From contig OZ026837.1 in assembly GCA_964023205.1 (NCBI GenBank), positions 11,323,479 to 11,387,478 on the forward strand: a stretch of DNA of 64,000 nt, read 5' to 3'. The stretch comes from Lutraria lutraria. Lineage: Eukaryota; Mollusca; Bivalvia; Venerida; Mactridae. Within the stretch, counting starts at the first letter, position 1. The number at the start of each line of letters is the position of its first letter. The notes under the pieces are model-generated. The model was given only the letters and a program-made list of their open reading frames with translations, had not been told where the DNA came from and made no database searches. A program made the position numbers and the translations under genes. Of the stretch, positions 36,210 to 46,375 are shown piece after piece.

Positions 36210-36218
36210 CATAAAAGG
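36210..36218 (+). promoter_or_regulatory. TATA-like box upstream of a candidate first exon
   Basis: CATAAAAGG lies about 100 bp upstream of the ATG at 36,313, a possible TATA element. The only support is its position relative to the exon candidate; such strings are common in A/T-rich DNA. Confidence 0.15.
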
Positions 36219-36312
36219 GATTCAGTTTTATAACTAGAAAGAAAGAAATCAGTAAGGAGAAAGTTATATTCTCGCTGAGTCAGTGTGAAATATCTAGAAA
36301 GAATCAGGAAGC

Positions 36313-36335
36313 ATGGAAGAATTTTATAACGATAG
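36313..36335 (+). CDS. Candidate short first coding exon (MEEFYND-) with consensus donor
   Basis: An ATG with a favourable context ('gaagcATGG') opens MEEFYNDR and meets ATAG|GTAAGTGA at 36,335/36,336, a near-perfect 5' splice site, after 23 nt. A short A-rich leader lies upstream and a TATA-like CATAAAAGG is at 36,210. This is the standard architecture of a small first coding exon. No partner exon was found, so the product is unknown. Confidence 0.28.
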
Positions 36336-36638
36336 GTAAGTGATAATAAAGTTCTATTAAAAACGTAATTTTGAAATACACTTGATAACTTTAGAAACTA
36401 AAGCAATGTTATATGATAGGATTGGACATTTAATTATAACGCAGAGTCTACTTTCAGAGTAACTATTCATTATCATGATGCAATCCGATTTATTTAACGA
36501 GGTTGTTAATTGACATGGCGTAGTAGTTCAAGTTTATTCATGAACTGCACGTAATTAACTATAAACTAACTGCTTCATGGCTATAAATGAAATAAATCTA
36601 TGTCTTTGATAATTGGTAGCAATTGATTGAAGAAAAAC

Positions 36639-36745
36639 TAAACAAAGTTAGAGTGCCTATTTGGATGTTCTTCGTAAATAAGAAAGCTAAAATGAGGGGT
36701 AGTGACTGTAGCTTCCTTTTTACGAAGAACACCAAAATTCTAACC
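36639..36745. repeat. Imperfect inverted repeat (long hairpin)
   Basis: The left arm 'gttcttcgtaaataagaaag' plus 'cta' pairs with the right arm 'tagcttcc' plus 'tttttacgaagaac', about 23 bp with few mismatches and a ~21-bp loop. Weaker symmetry extends outward ('ttagag...atttgga' against 'caccaaaattctaa'). Related 'gttcttc' and 'cttagaagttagagcgcc' strings follow at 36,780-36,800. This may be a small folded MITE; the termini are not clear. Confidence 0.65.
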
Positions 36746-36944
36746 ATCTTTAGAAGTGATGCTCCGCCTATTTTAGTCGTTCTTCAAAACTTAGAAGTTA
36801 GAGCGCCAGTTTTATATTCTAATAAGATAATAAAGCCAAATATTATTTTAAAAAGTCCTTGTGACTGATTGGATAAAACGATTGGTGAGCACTAAGTCCA
36901 TGTTCGGTATATATCTAACTCTGATCTTGAGTGGTTATGGTCAG

Positions 36945-37195
36945 TGTCAATGGGATGCTCGGTGCTCTAGTGGTAACCCCGCTCATCTACTAAACAAAAG
37001 GTCGTGGGCTCGATTCTCGACTCTGTCTTTCGAATGTCTCTGGGACGTTTTTTTTCAGTGCCCCCATCCCAACTACCTAACCAAGTACTGTGTCTATAAA
37101 ATCACAGGAAAATGGCAAAGCGTGTATCGGTTGTTTACATCGGGCACAGGGCAGAATAAAGAACCAGTAAAAAAGAGTCTAGGGTTATAAATGTG
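36945..37195 (+). repeat. tRNA-derived SINE (family 3)
   Basis: The head 'cggtgctctagtggtaaccc' carries an A box and 'gtcgtgggctcgattctcg' a B box. The body includes 'ctttcgaatgtctctgggac', 'catcccaactacctaac' and 'atcacaggaaaatggcaaag'. The same body recurs at 49,388-49,575. The 109-codon frame at 36,861-37,190 runs through this SINE and is not a gene. Confidence 0.82.
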
Positions 37196-38394
37196 CAATT
37201 CTCCTGTATCTTATTTTCCCCTCTCTCTGGGCGGCACAAACAACAGATACATTTCAACCAACGATGTGTCCACTCAACTTTCTGTGAGTTCTGATCTTAT
37301 CTAGAACCAGAAATAAAACCACAGCAAGCTAAATAGTTGGATTATGGACGGTCTGAAAAGTTCTACCCATGTGTAAGCCGGGGGTTCCTTCCCCATTAAT
37401 GCTGAAACAGATCCCAAATGGCACTAGCTATTAATGCGATGTTTAAACCTACAGAACATGTTTGATCTCAACACTTAACTATTTCATAGCTTAGGCATTA
37501 AAGTCTAAACAAACATTTATTTATTACGGTTTTCTAGCTTTCGTGCACTTAAACATTGATTTATTACAAATTATAGATTTTTAAACGGCATTTATAGCAC
37601 ACTCCTTTCTCTCTTAAATATGTATAAATGATAAGTATTATGTCTTATCACAATGGTTCAGGTATAAATTCCTTCTGTTTGTCTTAATAATGATCTGCAA
37701 TTACTCAATCTGATTATTCTACTACCTGATGTAAAAAAACAATCTGAGAAACAGTCAAAGAGAAGTCTTATCTACAGCTCCTGAGATGCAATTGATAGAA
37801 ATGCTATATAGGATGAGATAAGCAATTTCTTTGATGCCATATTGATTGTCAAAGTTCTTCAATGACTTCCCGGAAATTATACGATAAAGACTATTAAAAC
37901 TATCAAGCACTTGTTGGACAACCATCAAAGTAACGAAGGAAGCATTTCTATTACGACAAACACGCGAACAATTTGATTGAACTGCGATCACTTTACAGAA
38001 TCTGATATCTTTAATTTAAATTTGTAAAATCAAATCTTTTTAACCTGCCAATAACATAAACATACCCAACTACAATGTACTCTATATCGTGAAGAATCAT
38101 AAAACCGGTTATATTCTATATTTCGTTTCGGTAAAATATTATATCCGGTTAGTGTATATATAATACTTATCTTTTGTGAATTAGATATCTGTAGATTGTT
38201 TAATTTTCAATAATTACAAAATTATTGATACTGTAATGAGTACTGTGTACTGGTTTTTGTTTGTTTGTTTGTTTGTTTTCTTTTCCGTTTTAGCCGGATT
38301 TATATATTTGCAATAACTGTTGATAGTGTACGTGTATGTATGTGAAGTGTATAATTTATTGCTTTCTCCGAAGCATAGATATAGTTTATTCCAT
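37196..38394. other. No supported gene
   Basis: A/T-rich sequence with a (TTTG)n microsatellite at about 38,254-38,279. The minus-strand frame 37,755-37,991 has no motif. Confidence 0.45.
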
Positions 38395-38400
38395 ATTATG
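38395..38400 (-). terminator. Possible polyadenylation signal (AATAAA) for the minus-strand candidate
   Basis: AATAAA on the minus strand, about 255 bp downstream of the stop codon at 38,656. A second copy is at 38,355-38,360. Position is plausible but the hexamer is frequent here. Confidence 0.15.
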
Positions 38401-38655
38401 TATACATGTCATTTTTTTGTTTTTTTTTTGTATTCATAAATGAATATGTCCTCATAGGCCGCAAAGCTTAATGGATTTACTGAAATAATCGTCAGCCGAA
38501 ACAATTATATTTTTGTCATATACGTTTTCTTATGTCGGGACAACATTTAATTGTCGTCACCTCCTTCCCTTCTTCGATAATACTCATAATCATATTCACA
38601 AACAAAGACAAACAGCAAAGGTTTGTGCCGGCACATTTTGTTTTTCACCTCCAAA

Positions 38656-38847
38656 CTAGAGAATATCATCTTTCTGTGCCTCTTCTTCGCGTAAATTAGT
38701 CAACACTATTCTTCTCGCATCAAGTGTTTCATAGCGTCTTAAACTGCTTTTAACAATTCCCTTACCTGCAATCAAAATATGATTGAAAATATCAAGCTTG
38801 CTTCCATCCAAATAAAAAAAATATTGAATTGTAGTAATCTCGTTCAT
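38656..38847 (-). CDS. Candidate coding segment, possibly a terminal exon
   Basis: A 63-codon minus-strand frame opens with ATG (MNEITTIQYFFYLDGSKLD) and closes with VLTNLREEEAQKDDIL and TAG. Its composition is protein-like: many K, R, E and D, and no Cys. That stands out from the Cys/Phe/Tyr/Ile-rich chance frames around it. In the middle, ATTTTGATTGCAG|GTAAGG can be read either as a splice acceptor (exon 38,656-38,765, 110 nt, entering at the second codon position) or as a consensus donor ending an upstream exon. Either reading makes part of it coding. No family is recognised, and a chance frame is not excluded. Confidence 0.33.
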   Translation of the reverse strand: MNEITTIQYFFYLDGSKLDIFNHILIAGKGIVKSSLRRYETLDARRIVLTNLREEEAQKDDIL

Positions 38848-39592
38848 ACTGCTGATTGAATGTCTGTGACTATTTAATGTGTCTCTGAGTGGTCATCGTT
38901 TCCTTCTAAATATGTTTCCCAAGAAAGTATCGCGGTTTCATCTCAATTGTCACCGCTGTTAAAGTGAAAGATTTAACTATTTTTTCTCAACATGTGCAAG
39001 ATAACTTCATCGTATGTGTAAAACATGACAATGGTCAGAAAGGACTTCATTAGCAATCTGTTCATCTACTGAATAACGTCTGAATAAACAGTTGACCTAG
39101 GAAACGACACCTTGCTTTTACACGTAGTTAACGTTAAAGCAAGTCGTTGACGATTGAATATGATATTCTTCCCGTTCGCCTCTGAAATAACGACATCCGA
39201 TAGCATCATTATCTAACAATTAGAGTATCCTTGAATTCTTGAGATTCGGAGAAATTATCGCTTTGTGCAGCTTTTTAATGATTAATAATATAAGGATGCG
39301 GTATTTTAATGTCTTAATTTCATGGGGCTAGACTCTAATATCATTGTGCATCCTATAACCAGGAAATTACTGTTTTGATACACAGTTGCAATTGTTACAA
39401 CTCATGAACTCAAGTCATATCAAGCACAAAAAAATGAAGAGCAATCATCTACACAGTCACGCAATAAAATATCAGATGCCCGTCCATATTCGTAAGTAAG
39501 AAAAGCAATTTGTGCATTTAAATGAGAAATGGATTTCTTAGAAAAACATTTACAAGAATTCCTACCTTCCCCGAAACACAACTGGCCTCAGT
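38848..39592. other. No recognised feature
   Basis: A/T-rich sequence without a supported gene or repeat. Confidence 0.45.
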
Positions 39593-39811
39593 GATCGAGT
39601 GGTTAAGGTCGCTGTAACCTCTCACTGATAGAGGGTCGTAGGTTCGAGTCCAACTACCGACCATGTCTCTTTAGATGAGAAAAGTAGGAAGTTGCCTACG
39701 GAGGATGGGAGACTAGTACTGGTTCTTCATATGAACGATGATAAGGTGAACTGTCTGCCTCATAATTATGACTTTGATTGTTGGAATTTGCGTAAAACTC
39801 AAATAAACAAA
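39593..39811 (+). repeat. tRNA-derived SINE (family 1), full length
   Basis: Head: 'ggcctcagtgatcgagtggt' and 'taaggtcgctgtaacc', with A box; 'taggttcgagtccaacta' is a very good B box at about 39,640-39,652. Body: 'gaccatgtctctttagatga', 'ggaggatgggagactagtac', 'tgtctgcctcat'. Tail: 'cgtaaaactcaaataaacaa'. This is the best-preserved promoter of the family in the window. Copies in opposite orientation lie at 34,251 and 12,966. Confidence 0.88.
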
Positions 39812-40120
39812 CTATTTGAAACAATCCACGAAACACAAAATCCAACTGTCGCATATAGTTAAATTTATGTAAATAGTGTCATAATTATCATTATCTTATT
39901 TTATATATTATTTTTATACGTATATATTCATTACATTGTCTGTAAATGAATAACGAAGACACGTTTTAGGAAGTATAGATGCGTATGTTTATTCACAACA
40001 GGGGTTAAAAGTTTAGGTCACTAATAATCAGAATTGCATTGTTTATACTCAATGATAAGGTATTAACTTACAGCCAGAACAAAAATGATTGAAAGCTGTC
40101 ACGAAATGGGTAAACATATA
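39812..40120. other. No recognised feature
   Basis: A/T-rich spacer between the SINE and the MITE at 40,121. Confidence 0.45.
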
Positions 40121-40298
40121 AAGTGAAACCCTTCCTAAACAACACCCTTTGGGAGTAGAAACATTATGTCATGTCGTCTTTGAGAGGTTGTTGCCCTATA
40201 AAGCTTAAATTAATCGTGCAGTGGGAAGAAATCATAATGTTGTTGAAGGGGTGTTGTTGCTCAAGACAGGGCCGCTCTAGAGAGGCTGTACTGTACTG
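40121..40298. mobile_element. TA-flanked MITE (family T), copy 1
   Basis: It begins AAGTGAAACCCTTCC (first base mutated from the family CAGTG) after a TA, and ends in 'agaggctgtactgtactgta', the inverse of the start. Internal blocks 'caacaccctttgggagtag', 'ttaatcgtgcagtggg' and 'gttgttgctcaaga' are shared with the copies at 45,623 and 48,198. The CAGTNNAACC-type end and TA flank place it with pogo/Tigger-like elements. No coding capacity. Confidence 0.78.
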
Positions 40299-41880
40299 TA
40301 CAAGTGAAAGTGCAAAATAATAAAAAAGGAAAAGAAAGAAAAATAACAGAACAAAGAAAGCTTGATCGATTAGAATCGTTAAATGTTCATTGAATAATTT
40401 CGTTTGTTTTGAATAGTAGTTATTGTGGTTATATTTATAAAGAAAGAAACTGTTTTTAAACGATACGAATGCATAAACATCTGCGAAAAATAAAAATAAA
40501 TCTCCCGATCAATCGAATGTATATCTAAAAGTTCAGAAGATGCTCAATTCATTTCCAACTGCGTTGCATGCGTAACCATTACATTAATTTGGAAAACATG
40601 TTTATTGTTTAACACCCAGACGAGAATATTTATCGATAGATATTCGTGCTGAGCAATGGATACTAAATGATTTACTTATTTTGCTGGAATTATCTTCAAA
40701 GCACGTTTTATTGATAATTATACTTCGTACACTGCTACAGTGTTCGCGAAACAAGTGTTGAAATCTCATCATACGGTTTTAATGAAACAGAAATAATCTC
40801 TTTCCTGTATTAAACACGTGGTAGTGTTTATATTGTGAATAATAAATTGTAATCATGTTATCAGCTCGGCTAAAAATATCAATACAAACTTTGAATTATG
40901 TATGATATACGAATGTAATGTTTGAGAAATACAAATATTGAAGATCGGTTACGTTCATTGCACAGAAAAGAATTGTAACTACAAAATGATTGTATGAATC
41001 ATTCGTTATCTGTATAAACATGATTGTATCGAAGCAACATCAGATATTAACATTGTTTTATTTAACTATATGACAGTCCATATTTTTTTTCTTTTTGATA
41101 TTTTTTTGTCGCCATGTAAATAAATATTTTATGAATTTAATTGGTATATAATAAGCCAAATTAAACCCTTAAGGGCCGATTATATAAGGTTATAACTCAT
41201 ATTCTTGCAAACCCTTGTTCATGGGTAGCTGATCGTTCTCGAATATAAAAGAAAATGACCTCTAAAACAAACACTTTAAAACAACCTATCTCCCCTCCAC
41301 ACACTCCAAACAATATAACCTACACCAAAACATGCCAACCTAATACTCGTCCATACAGGAAAAGGGGGACAAAACATAATCTCTACAGGAGGTAACAACA
41401 GGTCCAACCGGGAAACAAATACAAAAATGAATGTAGAAAAATAAATAAAATGACAGACAGCTCAATCAACAATAAACAAACACAACGAGGTGTTTGTTCC
41501 AATTCCATCGAATCTCTCACAATATATAACAAAACTCATATTCGAAGTGTTCTTAAAAGTAAGATGTGGCCGAAAAACAGAGAAGGACAAGAATATTGAT
41601 CGGCAAATAACAAGCTCGCATACGTGTATTAACAACTTCGTTTTATTAGTGCACACCTTCGTAATAAAAAGACCATGTGAATCGCCTATCACTTTGTCGC
41701 GATACTTTTTTCGTCTTCAGTTTTATTGTCAGCTTTAGTACGCGAACAAGAAAACACAATTATGTTTATGGAGCTCAACATCTTACCTTGTGAACTTCAC
41801 AATGTACTCCATATAAGACTAAATGTCATTGACGTACAACTATGCTAGATTACTTCGTTTTTGTATTCGTGCTTTTCAAT
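40299..41880. other. No supported gene
   Basis: A/T-rich sequence. The segment 41,270-41,450 is nearly devoid of T on the plus strand ('ctcccctccacacactcc', 'cctacaccaaaacatgcc') and ends in 'aaataaataaaatg'. A similar C/A-rich, T-poor segment with an 'aataaataaaatag' end lies at 52,480-52,690; the two may be old copies of one repeat. Paired frames at 41,462-41,738 on both strands have no motif. Confidence 0.4.
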
Positions 41881-42420
41881 CGTAACTACTCGGGCATTCC
41901 CGTCACTGAGAAATACCAATCTTAACTACTCGGGCATTCCCGTCACTGAGAAATACCAATCTTATCTACTCGGGCATTCCCGTCACTGAGAAATACCAAT
42001 CGTAACTACTCTGGCATTCCCGTCACTGAGAAATACCAATCGTAACTACTCGGGCATTCCCGTCACTGAGAAATACCAATCGTTACTACTCGGGCATTCC
42101 CGTCACTGAGAAATACCAATCGTAACTACTCGGGCATAACCGTTACTGAGAAATACCAATCGTAAATACTTAGGCATTCACGTAACTGTGAAATACCAGT
42201 TGAACTATTTGGGCATTTCCGTCACTGAGAAAAAAAAACAATCGTAACTACTCGGCAATTACCGTGACTGAGAAAAAGCAATCGTAATTACTCGGGCAAT
42301 TCCGTGACTGAGAAAAAAAATCATAACTACTCGGCCATTACCGTGACTGAGAAAAAGCAATCGTAACTACTCGGGCATTACCGTGACTGAGAAATACGCC
42401 TCGTACGTAAGTATAGGGTT
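41881..42420 (+). repeat. 40-bp tandem array, about 13 copies
   Basis: The unit is 'cgtaactactcgggcattcc' + 'cgtcactgagaaataccaat'. The first seven copies (41,881-42,160) keep an exact 40-bp period with single-base changes; the later ones vary (about 39-43 bp, with 'gagaaaaagcaat' variants). The last unit continues without a break into a non-repeated sequence that recurs, inverted, at 59,555-59,722. Confidence 0.93.
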
Positions 42421-42510
42421 ATAAATTTTGGTTTTGCGCTTTCCGATCACTACATGTTCAACACTAGGCACTCGTTTTCAAGAATCAATCTCAGAATGGC
42501 AGACTTTCAA
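42360..42510 (+). repeat. Dispersed repeat from which the 40-bp array grew
   Basis: The last array unit plus its right flank ('aaatacgcctcgtacgtaag', 'ttttggttttgcgctttcc', 'ctaggcactcgttttcaaga') matches the complement of 59,555-59,722 with moderate divergence. That distant copy has a single 40-bp unit. Confidence 0.72.
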
Positions 42511-42784
42511 ACGTGCTTATCCTACGAGTCAGGTGACAGTAAAATCTAGTATCTGATCTCACCTAAACTTGAATGAACAATATAAATATACTTTTACGAG
42601 AAAACCTTGTGTTTAGTATAGTTCACGACGACTGCGTGTAAATTATTTTAAGATAACAATTTCTAAAACGACAATAGTTTGCATAATCAATCACCGCAAT
42701 ACATTAGGGATATGTTACGATTTTATTATCCAGCACGACTTGCGATCTATTAATACGCCGACATTAGTGGTACAATCAATTTTG

Positions 42785-42916
42785 GTGAGCGAACTTAAAC
42801 CTGAGTATGTGGCTCCAAGACTGTGGAATTCATTACCCAATGAGATTATATATGCTCAGTGCATTACCAATTTCAAGAAACTTTTGAAGACATATTTTAA
42901 GAAATATTACGTGTAA
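42785..42916 (+). pseudogene. LINE reverse transcriptase C-terminal fragment
   Basis: A 44-codon stretch reads PEYVAPRLWNSLPNEI, then FKKLLKTYFKKYYV and TAA. The P-R-L-W-N-S-L-P block followed by F-K-K-x-L-K is the usual C-terminal signature of CR1/L2/Jockey-type LINE reverse transcriptases. It is open and ends at the expected place, but everything upstream is missing, so it is a 5'-truncated relic. It differs clearly from the 3' end of the LINE at 23.7-25.0 kb, so it is from another family or age. Confidence 0.75.
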
Positions 42917-44068
42917 TTTGTGATAAATAGTATTGTTTTTAAATTTAATCTTATCGGTGCACATCATTACAACTACATTCGAATATTTAGTAATTAATAA
43001 ATTTTAAAATGATAGATCATTATATCTTGTACATTGTATTATTAAAATGAATGAACATTATAAGTATTATGTAGTTTTATTTTTTAAGGATTTACTAACT
43101 TTAAAATATACAATATTAATGATACTATTGTGTTTAAATATTTCTTTTGTTGATTAGTGTTATTGCAAAGCACGTTTGAACATATTCTGTAAATAAAAAA
43201 AGTGCTATACAATTTGGTAGTATTTGTAGTACTAAAATAGAATCAATGCCAACACTCATCTCAATATATTATGAAACAATTCGTCAAATCAAGATTGTTT
43301 TGAGTTTTTAATTTTCAATTTCAGTTGACAGTTAATATTTGTTTAGATCATGTTATATTGACCCGTTTTCTTAAAGAAAATGACAAAACAAATATATTTG
43401 TGACGTAAATTCGATAAAACCAGGATTAATGTATTATTTGATACTGCTGAACAAATGAATCGAACCGATTACATGACGAAAACCCATTGTAAGATATTGA
43501 TAAAGTAAATAACTTGGTATCGCATTTAATAAGGAAACTTGACTATTAAACAAACACAATGAATTGGACAGACGCGAAAATAATTAGCGATATCGACGTC
43601 TGTAAGACACATTAATCAATCTTTTATTGATGTTTTATTATGCTATCAAATATCAGTCCGATAGTTTAATCATTATTTAATGAGCAAAATCTTTTGTTGA
43701 ATGAACGAGCGGAAAACATGCCTCGTCATTTATTACTAGGAATTTAAAAAACGCTAACAAATACCAATTTTCTTTGTATAACACATCGCATAATTTTGAG
43801 TTTTTAATTTTATGCCTTCAAACGTTCAAATTCACATTTTCCATATTTTTTTGCAAATTGATACATAGATGACAACTGTTGTGAGATTTGGAGGTAATAT
43901 TGAATTTTTGTGTTGATATCTATTTTCTATGAATCCGATTATTTTCTCTATAATAATTAATCTATAATCGAACAAGTTGTACATATGTTTACGTTCAGAT
44001 GCCTGAAAGCATTGTAAACAAGTGTTTACAATGATGTATGTCTTTCTATTTAACTTTTCTCTCTGTCC
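42917..44068. other. No supported gene
   Basis: A/T-rich DNA. The first part is probably the 3' UTR of the LINE relic. Nothing else recognised. Confidence 0.45.
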
Positions 44069-44280
44069 ACCCGGTTAGCTCAGTGGTTGTAGCGATAGTC
44101 TAACTGATCAAGAGAATGTGAGTTCGAACCCTGGGCGAGGCCAACACTGTCCGTGACAAATTTTACTTAAGATATTACATCCAACGTTAAATTATTCTAC
44201 ACCTCTGAAATATGTGGGGTAGCCTGGCAGTAGTCTGCAGATAGAATGTGGTTAGAACTGGTTGATGAAATAAATGAATT
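44069..44280 (+). repeat. tRNA-derived SINE (family 2)
   Basis: Head: 'acccggttagctcagtggtt' (A box) and 'gtgagttcgaaccctgggc' (B box) about 40 bp apart, very tRNA-like. Body: 'gaggccaacactgtccgtga'; 3' part: 'tggttagaactggttgatga' and 'aataaatgaatt'. The last block is shared with the reverse copy at 55,249-55,415. The acceptor-stem equivalents do not pair, so this is not scored as a tRNA gene. Confidence 0.8.
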
Positions 44281-44868
<588 letters not shown>

Positions 44869-45622
44869 TATATATTTATTTAAGATTAGTAGAAAACGTC
44901 CCCCATCACATAGAACATGCATTTAATAGAAAATAATCAGTCCGTTTTACAAAAAAGTAAGTAATATAGTGTAGTATAATATTTACAAATAACACACGAC
45001 GAGTACACGGGCATATTAATACATGTATACATTGAACATAATCATCACATGTATAAACATTTTACAAGTAAAAAAAACATCAGCAATAAAGTATAATACA
45101 ATATAATAAATAAGAGGCAAACTTTAATTAACAACAGGGTATAAATGGAGGATGGCAGAGATCACATCCAAACGAAAAAATAATCCAATGATTTCTACAT
45201 TGCAATAAGGTATACTGAGTTAATTATCGCATTTTCGATTGTTAAGTTATCTGACTACCACATTCTCATAAAGCATATTTTTCATTTTTAGACAAAAGTC
45301 TTGTGTATTGTCCAGTTTAGGAATTATTGTTCTGCGTATAATAAAGAGTTAGCTATAACACTTAAGTTTAATACATCTTACATTGTGATAAATCATATTG
45401 TATGATTGTACTTTGTAGGCTTAGATAATAAATTGACAACTGTTAGCGTTGATTCGGTTTACGCACGACACAAACTCGATGCCACAATATAGCACATGTC
45501 ATTTATTCTCTCAGTAATATTCTCCAAATATCAATTGTTTCGATGATGTATACGTTAATGAGGACATTTCATTTTAACGTAAGTGAATCATTTGAAATCA
45601 TTGAAATATTCATTTTCGAATA
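44869..45622. other. No recognised feature
   Basis: A/T-rich sequence without a supported gene or repeat. Confidence 0.45.
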
Positions 45623-45778
45623 CAGTGCAACCTCTCCAAGGCAACACCCTTTTGGAGTAGCAAAATTGTGTTCTTGTTGAGTGGTTATTGTTCTAGAGAG
45701 GATTAATAGTTAAATCGTGCAGTGGTAATAAATCATTCTGTTGTTGAGGGGTAGGGCCACACTGGAGAGATTGTACTG
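45623..45778. mobile_element. TA-flanked MITE (family T), copy 2
   Basis: The best-preserved copy: the left end is CAGTGCAACCTCTCCAAGGC and the right end is the inverse of CAGTACAATCTCTCCAGTGT, with TA on both sides (45,621-45,622 and 45,779-45,780). It is 156 bp long with no coding capacity. Its interior carries 'aacacccttttggagtagc' and 'taaatcgtgcagtgg' as in the other two copies. Confidence 0.87.
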
Positions 45779-46092
45779 TATAATTAAGAATGTAATCTTT
45801 TGAGTAGAACTGAGTTTTGTTCGAAGACATTTCCTACAAATGCTTGGAATTGGATGCATTCATTCCGTATATCTGCTCGCCACAAATGATAAAATCAAGA
45901 AGTTATTACTAGGCCTGTCACTTTATGAAGCTGAAAAATGACTTCATGGAATTACGTAAATCGGATTCGACTTTGACAGCCGTCTTTCTGTGATAAATTG
46001 ATTCATTTCCTGTCAAGTCCGTTAACACAAGAAAACTCAGGGAAAAACATCCAACAATTGACTGACTTTATTGATTTCACCTTTAACTTCTC
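45779..46092. other. No recognised feature
   Basis: Spacer between the MITE and the 42-bp array. Confidence 0.45.
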
Positions 46093-46375
46093 ACAGGTGA
46101 CTCTTACCTAACACCTGACAGTTGTTTACATATAACAGGTGACTCTTACCTAACACCTGACAGTTGTTTACATATAACAGGTGACTCTTACCTAACACCT
46201 GACAGTTGTATACATGTAACAGGTGACTCTTACCTAACACCTGACAGTTGTTTACATATAACAGGTGACTCTTACCTAACACCTGACAGTTGTATACATG
46301 TAACAGGTGACTCTTACCTAACACCTGACAGTTGTTTACATATAACAGGTGACTCTTACCTAACACCTGACAGTT
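46093..46375 (+). repeat. 42-bp tandem array with paired E-box-like sites
   Basis: About 6.7 copies of 'acaggtgactcttacctaac' + 'acctgacagttgtttacata' + 'ta', starting at 46,093 and repeating every 42 bp. Every unit contains CAGGTG and, 14 bp on, CACCTG, so each can fold into a short hairpin and presents two E-box (CANNTG) motifs. The linker alternates between 'gtttacatata' and 'gtatacatgta' from the third unit on, a sign of growth by dimers. Because 42 is a multiple of three, the minus strand reads as an open 14-residue repeat (NCQVLGKSHLLYVN), which I regard as an artefact. Confidence 0.95.

Noticed and set aside
36861..37190. 109-codon plus-strand frame
   Set aside because: Runs through the family-3 SINE.
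39593..39665. tRNA gene (also at 44,069; 36,960; 28,066; 34,420-34,486)
   Set aside because: A and B boxes are present, but the acceptor and other stems do not pair properly and each head is joined to a repeated non-tRNA body. They are SINEs.
41881..42420. CRISPR array
   Set aside because: Units are directly contiguous without unique spacers, and the sequence is eukaryotic; it is a tandem satellite.
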